A stretch of 23,308 bases of DNA from an uncultured Christensenella sp. (GTDB taxonomy: Bacteria > Bacillota > Clostridia > Christensenellales > Borkfalkiaceae). Positions within the stretch are counted from its first letter, which is position 1. The number at the start of each line of letters is the position of its first letter. Made by a program: the position numbers and the translations under genes. The notes under the pieces were generated by a model. That model saw only the letters and a list, made by a program, of their open reading frames with translations. It searched no databases and was not told where the DNA came from. Positions 1 to 6,652 of this stretch are shown here, one piece after another. The stretch is taken from NCBI GenBank assembly GCA_910586365.1, contig CAJUGP010000022.1, positions 1-23,308 on the forward strand. Reading direction: 5' to 3'.

Positions 1-459
1 TGACAGCGTCGGCAGCCCGTCATTCCGAGCGACAGTGCCAACCGCCTGTCATTCTGAGCGACAGTGCCAGCCGCCTGTCATTCTAAGCGACAGTGCCAAC
101 CGCTTGTCATTCTGAGCGAAGGCTGTCGCCGAAGCCGAAGAATCCCGCCGCGTAACCGTCTTGCAGGACGAGATGTCTCGACAAGCTCGACATGACAGAA
201 AACTGTCATTCCGATGACAGCGTCGGCAGCCCGTCATTCCGAGCGACAGTGCCAACCGCCTGTCATTCTAAGCGACAGTGCCAACCGCTTGTCATTCTGA
301 GCGAAGGCTGTCGCCGAAGCCGAAGAATCCCGCCGCGTAACCGTCTTGCAGGACGAGATGTCTCGACAGGCTCGACATGACAGGAAACTGTCATTCCGAT
401 GACAGTGTCGGCAGCCCGTCATTCCGAGCGACAGTGCCAACCGCCTGTCATTCCGAGGC
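1..459. repeat. Nested tandem repeat array (29-bp subunits in 185/214-bp units)
   Basis: A higher-order unit starts at 1, 215 and 400. The first copy is 214 bp, the second 185 bp, and the third is cut after about 60 bp where it meets prfA-side sequence. The 29-bp difference is exactly one extra subunit. The subunit (GTCATTCTGAGCGACAGTGC and 9 more bases) begins at 19, 48, 77 and 106 in copy one, at 233, 262 and 291 in copy two, and at 418 and 447 in copy three. Each long unit also holds a GCGAAGGCTGTCGCCGAAGC-type segment and ends with CTCGACAAGCTCGACATGAC or a variant. This is the style of dispersed intergenic repeats common in bacterial genomes. No protein is credible here: open frames on either strand only mirror the repeat. 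Confidence 0.9.
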
Positions 460-476
460 TCGGTGTAAAAGGAAAA

Positions 477-1538
477 TTATTCGCCCGTAAGCTGCGCCTC
501 TCTGTCGGCGCGGGCAAGCGCTTCGACCATGCCGTCGATCTCGCCCATCAAAAACGTATCCATCGTAAACACGCTCAGCCCGATCCGATGATCGGTGATA
601 CGGCTCTGCGGGAAATTATAGGTGCGGATGCGTTCGCTTCTGTCGCCCGTGCCCACAAGGCTTTTGCGGTCCGCCGCCTCTTTGCGCATGGCTTGTCCGT
701 TATAATAATCATATAAACGCGTTTTGAGCACGCGAAACGCTTTTTCTTTATTTTTGAGCTGACTGCGCTCGTCCTGGCACGTTACGACGATGCCCGTCGG
801 GAAATGCGTAATGCGGATCGCGGTTTCGGTTTTATTGACCTTCTGCCCGCCCGCGCCCGAGGAGCGGAACAAATCGACGCGGATGTCCTCGTCTTTGATC
901 TCTACTTCCACGTCTTCCGCGTCGGGCAAAACCGCCACCGTGACGGTGGAAGTGTGAATGCGCCCCTGCGATTCGGTTTCGGGCACGCGCTGCACGCGGT
1001 GCACGCCGCTTTCGTATTTAAGCAATTTATAGGCGCCCCTGCCGCTCACGTTGATAATCGCCTCTTTCATGCCGCCTAATTCGGTTTCGTTAAGATCGAC
1101 GATCTCCCAGGCAAGGCGGTGTTTTTCGCAATACCCCATGTACATGCGGTACAGCTCGTAGGCGAACAGCGCCGCCTCTTCGCCGCCCGCGCCCGCGCGG
1201 ATTTCAAGCGTGCAATCGCGTTCGTCGTTTTTATCCTTCGGCAACAGCAAAATCTTCAATTCGCCGAGAAGAACGGCGAGCTTTTCCTTGCACGACTGCG
1301 CTTCGTCGAGCAGCAGACGCTTCATTTCGCCCGATTCCCCTTCCGCCTCTTCCGCCGCCGCCTGCATTTCCTCTTCGCAGCGCGCATATTCGGCGTATTT
1401 TTCGGCTATATCGTAAAGTTCCGCTCTCTCTTTTGAGAGCGCGGAAAACTTTTCACGGTCGGAAACGGTTGCAGGATCGGAAAGCACCTCGCCAAGCGTT
1501 TCGTACCGTTTTGCAATTTCTTTTACTTTATCAAGCAT
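477..1538 (-). CDS. prfA: Peptide chain release factor 1
   Basis: This cytoplasmic factor recognises UAA and UAG stop codons and triggers release of the finished protein from the ribosome. The protein has 353 residues, the normal length for the family. The GGQ catalytic tripeptide is visible at about 230-232 in the context SSGAGGQKVN. The stop-codon reading motif PxT is present as PET at about 186-188 in HRVQRVPETESQGR. The start lies 19 bp after the stop of the YqhQ-PrmC fusion. No convincing Shine-Dalgarno site precedes it, so translational coupling or an SD-independent start is possible. The gene is the last of the leftward group, and its neighbour PrmC is the enzyme that methylates the GGQ glutamine of release factors. 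Immediately downstream is the 1-459 repeat array, with no obvious intrinsic terminator. Confidence 0.97.
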   Translation of the reverse strand: MLDKVKEIAKRYETLGEVLSDPATVSDREKFSALSKERAELYDIAEKYAEYARCEEEMQAAAEEAEGESGEMKRLLLDEAQSCKEKLAVLLGELKILLLPKDKNDERDCTLEIRAGAGGEEAALFAYELYRMYMGYCEKHRLAWEIVDLNETELGGMKEAIINVSGRGAYKLLKYESGVHRVQRVPETESQGRIHTSTVTVAVLPDAEDVEVEIKDEDIRVDLFRSSGAGGQKVNKTETAIRITHFPTGIVVTCQDERSQLKNKEKAFRVLKTRLYDYYNGQAMRKEAADRKSLVGTGDRSERIRTYNFPQSRITDHRIGLSVFTMDTFLMGEIDGMVEALARADREAQLTGE

Positions 1539-1557
1539 ATTTTATTTAACGGCTATC

Positions 1558-3396
1558 TTAAAATCCGATCTTCACGATACGGTCGACGCCTTCGAGGTCC
1601 TTGACGACCATGGCAAAATCGCAGCGCGCCGTTTCGCGGAAGATTTTAATGACTTCCTGCGCCTGATCTTCGCCCACTTCCAAAATGCAAAGTCCGCCGT
1701 GCAGAATATACCGCCCGATCTTTTCGGCGATACGGCGATAAAAATCCAAGCCGTCCGCGCCGCCGTCGAGCGCCAAACGCGGCTCGAAATCGCGCACGTC
1801 GGGAGAAAGCGTTTCGATCTCCGCACTCGGCACGTAAGGCGGATTGGCGGTGATCACGTTAAACCGCCCGCGCACGTTCTCGAATAAATCGGACTTCACG
1901 AACCGCACGTTTGCTTTATTCGTACGGGCGTTCTCGCGGGCGACTTCCAACGCTCCTTCGGAAATATCCGCCGCCGTCACGCTCACGTTTTTATCCTTTG
2001 CCGCCTCTAACGCGCACGCGATCGCAATCGCGCCGCTGCCCGTGCAAAGATCGAGCAGGGAATCGCCCTCGCTCAACGCCGTTACGGCATGCCGCACGAG
2101 GATTTCGGTTTCGGGACGGGGAATGAGCACGCGTTCGTCCACTTTCAGCGTATAGCCGTAAAAATCGGTATCGCCGTAAATATACCAAAGCGGTCTGCCC
2201 GTTAAGCGTTCTTCGTAAACGGAAAGGATTTTTTCGCATTCCGCCTTCGTCACGACGCGCTCTTCTTTGAGATTGCCGCGCGTAATGCCGAGCGAAATGC
2301 TCACGATCCATTCCGCATCCGATTCGTCGATCCCCGCCTGCGCGAAATTCTTTTTGATTGTTTCGAGCAGTTTGAGCATTTTGGTTTCGGTTGCGAACAG
2401 TTTTTCGGGCACGGCGGGATTTTCGTCCATTTCAAGCACCTTTTTGAAAGATAAGATCGCGCACTCGATCATGCCGTCGTCGGGTTCGCGCGTCGTAAGC
2501 AACTGCATGAGATAGCCGGGGGCTTTTAAGGGCAGCACGACGGGCGACTGTATTTTGGCAAGCAGTTTCAGAATTTCGTACGAAATGCCCGCAACGATGG
2601 GCAAAAACAGCAGACGCAGCATAAACAAGATCATAAAATCGAGCGCGGCGATCCCCGTATTCAGCCCCATTACGCCCGCGACAAGCCAGTTGACGAGCGA
2701 ATAGACGAGAATGGAGATGACGAGCACGATAAAAATAAAGGTCGTGCCGCACCGATCATGCAAGCGCGAACAGCTTTTCACGTTTTCCGCCGTCAGCTCT
2801 TTGCCTAATTCGTAGCAGTTGATCGTCTTATGCTCGGCGCCGTGATACATATACGTTCTGCGCACCGAAGGGATCAGCAGCGTTAAAAGCACGTAACCTA
2901 AAAAAATCAGCAAACGGAAACCGCCTTCGATCAAGCTGTACCAAATACTGCCGCGGCTGCCGATCGCGGGCGCGGCTTTTGCGATCATTTCCGTAAACCA
3001 ATTGGGGCAGAACATAAACAATACAAGCGCGAGCGCAATGCCGACGATCATAGACAGCGTCGTCATAATATCGCCCGCGCTGATTTTGAAGCGCTCGGAA
3101 AGCCATTTGGAAAATTTGGAGCTTTCGCCCTCGTCGGAAGCAAGCGCCGCGTCGGAAGAGCGCATGAGCGCGCCCATTCCCACCGCAAGCGAAGAAACGA
3201 AATTCACGATGCCGCGGACAAAAAACGCGCGCGAAAAACGGCTGCGTTCCTCGGGCGGCTTCACTCTGCGCGCCTCGGTGTGCAAATCGCCGTTTTCATC
3301 GCGCACGACGGTAGCCATGGCGCGCTTGCCGCGCATCATGACTCCTTCGATCACCGCTTGACCGCCGATATAGGTACAATTCGTCTTTTTTTCCAT
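1558..3396 (-). CDS. prmC: YqhQ (DUF1385) - PrmC fusion: membrane protein joined to release factor glutamine methyltransferase
   Basis: One uninterrupted 612-residue frame carries two families that are separate genes in many Firmicutes. Residues 1 to about 320 match YqhQ/DUF1385: the opening YIGGQAVIEGVMMRG, several hydrophobic segments (about 110-130, 155-180, 220-290) and the HGAEHKTINCYE block. Residues from about 340 match PrmC/HemK, an S-adenosylmethionine-dependent enzyme that methylates the GGQ glutamine of RF1 and RF2. Its signs are an SAM-binding loop LDLCTGSGAIAIA near 449-457 and the catalytic NPPY at about 518-521. The gene sits between rpmE and prfA, the order expected for the unfused genes. 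YqhQ has no established reaction. The fusion would tether the methyltransferase to the membrane. The only promoter-like site upstream is weak (TTCTAT, 17 bp, TATACT on the minus strand). Confidence 0.93.
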   Translation of the reverse strand: MEKKTNCTYIGGQAVIEGVMMRGKRAMATVVRDENGDLHTEARRVKPPEERSRFSRAFFVRGIVNFVSSLAVGMGALMRSSDAALASDEGESSKFSKWLSERFKISAGDIMTTLSMIVGIALALVLFMFCPNWFTEMIAKAAPAIGSRGSIWYSLIEGGFRLLIFLGYVLLTLLIPSVRRTYMYHGAEHKTINCYELGKELTAENVKSCSRLHDRCGTTFIFIVLVISILVYSLVNWLVAGVMGLNTGIAALDFMILFMLRLLFLPIVAGISYEILKLLAKIQSPVVLPLKAPGYLMQLLTTREPDDGMIECAILSFKKVLEMDENPAVPEKLFATETKMLKLLETIKKNFAQAGIDESDAEWIVSISLGITRGNLKEERVVTKAECEKILSVYEERLTGRPLWYIYGDTDFYGYTLKVDERVLIPRPETEILVRHAVTALSEGDSLLDLCTGSGAIAIACALEAAKDKNVSVTAADISEGALEVARENARTNKANVRFVKSDLFENVRGRFNVITANPPYVPSAEIETLSPDVRDFEPRLALDGGADGLDFYRRIAEKIGRYILHGGLCILEVGEDQAQEVIKIFRETARCDFAMVVKDLEGVDRIVKIGF

Positions 3397-3457
3397 TGCC
3401 CGCCGCCGAGTTTAATCAAGATTAAGTATAATCAGCCGAAATAGCATATAGAACAAA

Positions 3458-3479
3458 GCAGCCTCGGAAAAGAGGCTGC
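3458..3479 (-). terminator. Intrinsic terminator after rpmE
   Basis: A perfect 8-bp stem, GCAGCCTC/GAGGCTGC, with a 6-nt loop lies 6 bp past the rpmE stop codon. On the minus strand it is followed by TTTGTTCT, a modest U-tract. It should separate rpmE from the yqhQ-prmC gene, perhaps incompletely. Confidence 0.75.
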
Positions 3480-3485
3480 GTGCTG

Positions 3486-3689
3486 TTAAATACCGTATCT
3501 TTTCTTGAACTTATCAACACGTCCGCCTGTATCGACGAGCTTTTGTCTGCCCGTGAAGAACGGGTGGCATTTGGAACAGATATCAACTTTAATGACATCC
3601 GCATCCTTCGTCGTGCCCGTTTCAAACTGCGCGCCGCAGGCGCAGACGACCGTCGCCGTGTGATACTTGGGATGAATATCCTGTTTCAT
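3486..3689 (-). CDS. rpmE: Ribosomal protein bL31 (zinc-binding form)
   Basis: This 67-residue protein of the large ribosomal subunit sits at the bridge between subunits. It opens with MKQDIHPKYH and has the four cysteines of the zinc-binding type: C16 and C18 (VCACG) and C38 and C41 (ICSKCHPF). The length and the KRYG-type end fit the family. A purine-rich ribosome binding site (AGAGGTG) stands 5 nt before the ATG, and a strong promoter lies at 3724-3752. The gene runs divergently from the dehydrogenase operon that starts at 3876 and is closed by its own terminator, so it is probably a single-gene unit with some read-through into yqhQ-prmC. Confidence 0.97.
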   Translation of the reverse strand: MKQDIHPKYHTATVVCACGAQFETGTTKDADVIKVDICSKCHPFFTGRQKLVDTGGRVDKFKKRYGI

Positions 3690-3723
3690 GGTTCACCTCT
3701 TCCATTCATGAATAACTTTCCCT

Positions 3724-3752
3724 ATTATATTCTTTTTTTCGGCGTTCGTCAA
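3724..3752 (-). promoter_or_regulatory. Sigma-A type promoter of rpmE
   Basis: On the minus strand TTGACG (3752-3747) and TATAAT (3729-3724) are separated by exactly 17 bp. The predicted start leaves a leader of about 28 nt that contains the AGAGGTG ribosome binding site. Confidence 0.85.
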
Positions 3753-3839
3753 CTGATTTTCTTATTCATTTGCAAAAAGTTGTTTTTCCGCCCGATTTTT
3801 CGCATAAAACGGAAAAAAACAAAATTCTCACGCAAACGC

Positions 3840-3868
3840 TTGCCAATTAAAGGCAAGTGCGGTATAAT
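3840..3868 (+). promoter_or_regulatory. Sigma-A type promoter giving a leaderless mRNA for the dehydrogenase gene
   Basis: TTGCCA (3840-3845), a 17-bp spacer and a consensus TATAAT (3863-3868) are present. Only 7 bp separate the -10 box from the ATG at 3876, so transcription should begin about 1 nt before the start codon. There is no room for a Shine-Dalgarno site. Confidence 0.8.
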
Positions 3869-3875
3869 TTATACT

Positions 3876-4868
3876 ATGAATATTTGGAAAACGACCGCGC
3901 CCCGCTCGCTCGTGCGGGAGGAGTGCGAGGAAACCGAAACGGAAGGCAAACTCCGCGTCCGCGTGACGAAAGTGCTCGTCTGCGATATGGACGTGAAGCT
4001 GTTTTCGGGCGACGCCAAACTCGCTTATCCGCGCGTTCCGGGGCGTTTCGCCGTGGGCATGATCGCGGGTGAGAGCGAAAATCCGCTTTTCCCCAAAGGA
4101 AGAAGGGTGGTTCTGCACACCTTTTTGCCCGCACCCGACCCCGGCACGGGCAAAGCCGATTTTTCGCGCTGCGATTACGACGTGCGCGGCATTACGTGCG
4201 ACGGTTTTCTGCGCGACGTTATTTATCTTTCGCCCGACGAAATGACCCCTCTGCCCGATTCGGTGAACGACGAACAGGCGCTTTTGCTGCACCACGCCGC
4301 CCTCGCCAAAGCATCCGCGGAGCGGCTCAACGCGCAAAAAGGACAGCACGTTGCCGTCGTGGGCGCAAATCTTCTGGGAATTTTTATCTGCCAGCTGCTT
4401 ATTTATCAGCAGGCCGCGCCCATTTTGATCGACAGCGACGCAAGCCGCCTCGATTTCGCTCACGGCTGCGGTATTTATTACACCGCGCTTGCTAACGAAA
4501 CGCTGCTCGATAACGTCGCCTCTCTTACGGGCGGCAGAATGGCGAGCGGCGCGGTTTATTCGCTCGATTCGGGCAACGACGTTTCCGCCGCGTTCGGCGT
4601 GTGCGCGCGCAGGACCAACGTCGTCATGAGCGGACTTGCGCCCAACAGCGTTAAGATCGACGTGGACGCCGTACTGCAAAAGCAGATCATTCTGCAAGCC
4701 GTTTGCGACTGCTCCGATTATCTTGAAACGGCAATCAACCTTACTGCGCAGAAAGCTTTTTCGTCCGAATATTTCAGAGCGGAAATTTTCCGTGCGGTCA
4801 ACGCGGAAACGGCGTTATCGCAACAAGGGCACGACGTTTCCGTTTACCGCTATATCAACCTCGTTTGA
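3876..4868 (+). CDS. Medium-chain dehydrogenase/reductase (alcohol dehydrogenase-like), zinc ligands apparently lost
   Basis: The 330-residue protein has the MDR layout: a GroES-like N-terminal half and a Rossmann nucleotide-binding half (VAVVGANLLGIF near 155-167, then an acidic IDSD). The block VLVCDMDVKLFSG corresponds to the usual CGTD zinc-site segment and keeps the cysteine (C36). The normal GHE that supplies the next ligand reads GRF (56-58), and the four-cysteine structural zinc lobe is missing. The enzyme may be zinc-independent or act on an unusual substrate; the reaction cannot be named. I chose the ATG at 3876 because the upstream part of the long frame overlaps rpmE and the promoter. 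It heads an operon with the HAD phosphatase (13-bp gap) and the phosphodiesterase. Confidence 0.8.
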   Translation: MNIWKTTAPRSLVREECEETETEGKLRVRVTKVLVCDMDVKLFSGDAKLAYPRVPGRFAVGMIAGESENPLFPKGRRVVLHTFLPAPDPGTGKADFSRCDYDVRGITCDGFLRDVIYLSPDEMTPLPDSVNDEQALLLHHAALAKASAERLNAQKGQHVAVVGANLLGIFICQLLIYQQAAPILIDSDASRLDFAHGCGIYYTALANETLLDNVASLTGGRMASGAVYSLDSGNDVSAAFGVCARRTNVVMSGLAPNSVKIDVDAVLQKQIILQAVCDCSDYLETAINLTAQKAFSSEYFRAEIFRAVNAETALSQQGHDVSVYRYINLV

Positions 4869-4881
4869 ACGGAGAAAACGC

Positions 4882-5691
4882 ATGATCCGATTTATCGCAA
4901 CCGATTTAGACGGCACGCTGCTCGACGGCGAGCGGCAGCTGCCCGAGGGAATCTTCGACGTCGTGACGGAACTCGACCGCTGCGGCGTTCTTTTTGCGCC
5001 CGCGAGCGGCAGACAGTACGCCAACCTCGCAAAGCTGTTCGCGCCCGTCGCCGACAAGTGCATCTTTATATGCGAGAACGGCGCGCTCGTCAAATACAAG
5101 GGGCAAACGCTTTACCTCAACCCCGTTCCCGAAAACGACGTTGCGCGCGCGCTTGAACAGATCCGCGCGATCCCGCATCTTTATCCCATGCTCTGCGGAC
5201 CGGAAAATGCCTACGTGGAGAGCCGCGAGCAGCCCTTTTACGACTTTGCGACGAAATCGTATACCAATTGCGTGCTGACGAACGATCTCAACGGCGTGAT
5301 CGGAAGAGAAAAAATCTGCAAGATCGCTATTTTCGACGAACTTGGCTCGGCGGTAAACTGCATTAAAAAACTGCCGCAGCGTCTGAACGGGCTGCGCATT
5401 ATTCTTTCGGGCGCGGACTGGTGCGACGTTTCGGCGCCCAATGCCGACAAGGGCGCGGCGGTGCGCTTTCTGCGCCAAACGTTCGGCTTAAAGCGCGAAG
5501 AATGCGTGGCGTTCGGCGATCATATGAACGATTACGAAATGCTCACCGAATGCGGCACGGCATACGTGACCGAAAACGCTTATCCCCCTTTGAAAAAACT
5601 GATTCCCGGCACCGTGCCCTCCAACCGCGACGGCGGCGTGCTGATAAAGCTTAAAGAAATTTTGAAAACCGTTCGGGAGGAACGCGCATGA
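4882..5691 (+). CDS. Cof-type HAD-superfamily phosphatase
   Basis: A 269-residue cytoplasmic hydrolase of the HAD superfamily, Cof/YbjI-like subfamily, which removes phosphate from sugar phosphates, flavin nucleotides and similar small molecules. The four HAD motifs are visible: DLDGTLLD with nucleophile D8 and acid D10, the serine/threonine motif in APASGRQ, the lysine in NADKGAA, and GDHMND (from about 212). The middle region is the expected cap (type IIB). The length is typical. A GGAG-type ribosome binding site precedes the ATG. Its stop overlaps the next ATG (ATGA), so the phosphodiesterase gene is translationally coupled. The exact substrate cannot be read from sequence. Confidence 0.93.
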   Translation: MIRFIATDLDGTLLDGERQLPEGIFDVVTELDRCGVLFAPASGRQYANLAKLFAPVADKCIFICENGALVKYKGQTLYLNPVPENDVARALEQIRAIPHLYPMLCGPENAYVESREQPFYDFATKSYTNCVLTNDLNGVIGREKICKIAIFDELGSAVNCIKKLPQRLNGLRIILSGADWCDVSAPNADKGAAVRFLRQTFGLKREECVAFGDHMNDYEMLTECGTAYVTENAYPPLKKLIPGTVPSNRDGGVLIKLKEILKTVREERA

Positions 5692-6221
5692 AACTCATGA
5701 TCGCCTCGGATATCCACGGCTCCGCCTATTACTGCAATTTACTCAAAGAACGCTTTCTTGCGGAGAAAGCCGAAAAACTCCTTTTACTGGGAGATTTGTT
5801 ATACCACGGCGCGCGCAATCCGTTGCCGCGCGATTACGATACGCTGAAAACGGCGGAGATCTTAAACGGCTTGAAGGACCGTATTTTCTGCGTGAAAGGC
5901 AACTGCGATTCGCAGGTGGATACGCTCGTGCTGCAATTCCCCGTGCAAGCGCAATTCGCCGTATTTTTTGCCGCGGGAAGAACGATCGCCGCAACGCACG
6001 GGCACGAAACGCCCGCCCGCCTCAAAAAGGGAGACGTGCTTTTGAACGGACATTTTCACGTTCCCGCCTTTGAAGAACGGGCAGACTGCACCTATGTAAA
6101 CTGCGGCTCGGTTTCCATTCCCAAAGAAAATTCCCCCCATTCCTGCCTGCTGCTCGAAGAGAACGAATTGCGTTGGATCGATTTGGAAACGGGCGCTGTT
6201 TTTAAGCGTGAAAATTTGTGA
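5688..6221 (+). CDS. yfcE: YfcE-like metallophosphodiesterase
   Basis: A 177-residue calcineurin-like phosphoesterase of the YfcE/MJ0936 group, enzymes that hydrolyse phosphodiester bonds using two metal ions. All metal-binding motifs can be seen: SDIHG (D8, H10), GD near 35-36, GNCD (N72, D74), THGHE (H104, H106) and GHFHVP (H122, H124). The length matches the family (about 180). The ATG overlaps the stop of the HAD gene by 4 bp. The stop codon TGA sits inside the first arm of the following terminator hairpin. The physiological substrate of YfcE proteins is not settled; the pairing with a Cof-type phosphatase suggests a phosphate-scavenging or metabolite-repair role, which is inference. Confidence 0.92.
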   Translation: MKLMIASDIHGSAYYCNLLKERFLAEKAEKLLLLGDLLYHGARNPLPRDYDTLKTAEILNGLKDRIFCVKGNCDSQVDTLVLQFPVQAQFAVFFAAGRTIAATHGHETPARLKKGDVLLNGHFHVPAFEERADCTYVNCGSVSIPKENSPHSCLLLEENELRWIDLETGAVFKRENL

Positions 6222-6243
6222 ACCCTACACAAATTTTAATTAT
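6211..6243 (+). terminator. AT-rich intrinsic terminator of the 3876-6221 operon
   Basis: A perfect 10-bp stem AAAATTTGTG/CACAAATTTT (6211-6220 and 6228-6237) has a 7-nt loop and is followed by AATTATTTTT. The stop codon of the phosphodiesterase gene overlaps the left arm and loop. The stem is AT-rich, so termination may be partial. Confidence 0.6.
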
Positions 6244-6257
6244 TTTTGGTAAAACTC

Positions 6258-6310
6258 TTGACATTTCGGCATATAATATGTAGAATATTACTATCGAATA
6301 AATATAGTAA
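6258..6310 (+). promoter_or_regulatory. Promoter and possible operator of the small membrane protein gene
   Basis: A consensus TTGACA (6258-6263), a 17-bp spacer and TAGAAT (6281-6286) form a strong promoter. An inverted repeat TTACTAT/ATAGTAA (6288-6294 and 6304-6310) straddles the predicted start point near 6293. It could be an operator or a short 5' hairpin. AAGGAG at 6311 serves the ATG at 6325. Confidence 0.75.
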
Positions 6311-6324
6311 AAGGAGTTGGAAAA

Positions 6325-6546
6325 ATGGCTAAGAAAAGCGATTATTTTGGTTTGGGTTATATCGTAAGCGTTATCCTTGCGATCATTCCCATCACTTCGT
6401 GGATCTGCGGTATCATTACCCGTTTCTCGGAAGGAAAAATCGTTGCAGGAATTATCCGTATCTTCTTCGGATTCAACATCATTTGGATCTGCGACCTCGT
6501 GCTTATGATTATATCCAAGCACATTCTTCGTCTGCTTCCCGTTTAA
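6325..6546 (+). CDS. Small two-helix membrane protein
   Basis: A 73-residue protein with two hydrophobic segments, about 9-31 (GLGYIVSVILAIIPITSWIC) and 42-66 (GIIRIFFGFNIIWICDLVLM), joined by a short polar loop TRFSEGK. It is probably an integral protein of the cytoplasmic membrane with both ends on the same side. The size and layout recall small stress-related membrane proteins such as the YqaE/Pmp3 group, but the residues are not convincing enough to assign it. It has its own strong promoter, an AAGGAG ribosome binding site 8 nt from the ATG and its own terminator, so it is a single-gene unit that may be highly expressed. Confidence 0.8.
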   Translation: MAKKSDYFGLGYIVSVILAIIPITSWICGIITRFSEGKIVAGIIRIFFGFNIIWICDLVLMIISKHILRLLPV

Positions 6547-6564
6547 GGAAACGCCGAAACATGC

Positions 6565-6600
6565 AAAAAACCCCGAATTTTTCGGGGTTTTTTCTTTTTT
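6565..6600. terminator. Bidirectional intrinsic terminator
   Basis: A stem AAAAAACCCCGAA/TTCGGGGTTTTTT (6565-6577 and 6581-6593) is flanked by A and T runs, so it works in both directions. On the plus strand it ends the 6325 gene. On the minus strand it ends the phosphatase gene that stops at 6653. Confidence 0.9.
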
Positions 6601-6652
6601 ACTTTATTTTTCAGCCAATCCCCCTTTTCGCAAGGGGGACGCAATTGTGAAT

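Noticed and set aside
1..459. CRISPR array
   Set aside because: The 29-bp units follow one another directly with no unique spacers, and no cas gene is near.
3480..3875. Long upstream extension of the dehydrogenase frame to a GTG at 3480
   Set aside because: It runs antisense through rpmE and across both divergent promoters; the family similarity begins at the ATG at 3876.
3828..4697. 289-residue open frame on the minus strand
   Set aside because: It is antisense to the dehydrogenase gene, has no family features, and reflects the high G+C codon pattern of the real gene.
6619..6639. Hairpin TCCCCCTT/AAGGGGGA as a terminator of the phosphatase gene
   Set aside because: On the minus strand it is not followed by a T-run; the bidirectional terminator at 6565-6600 does the job better.
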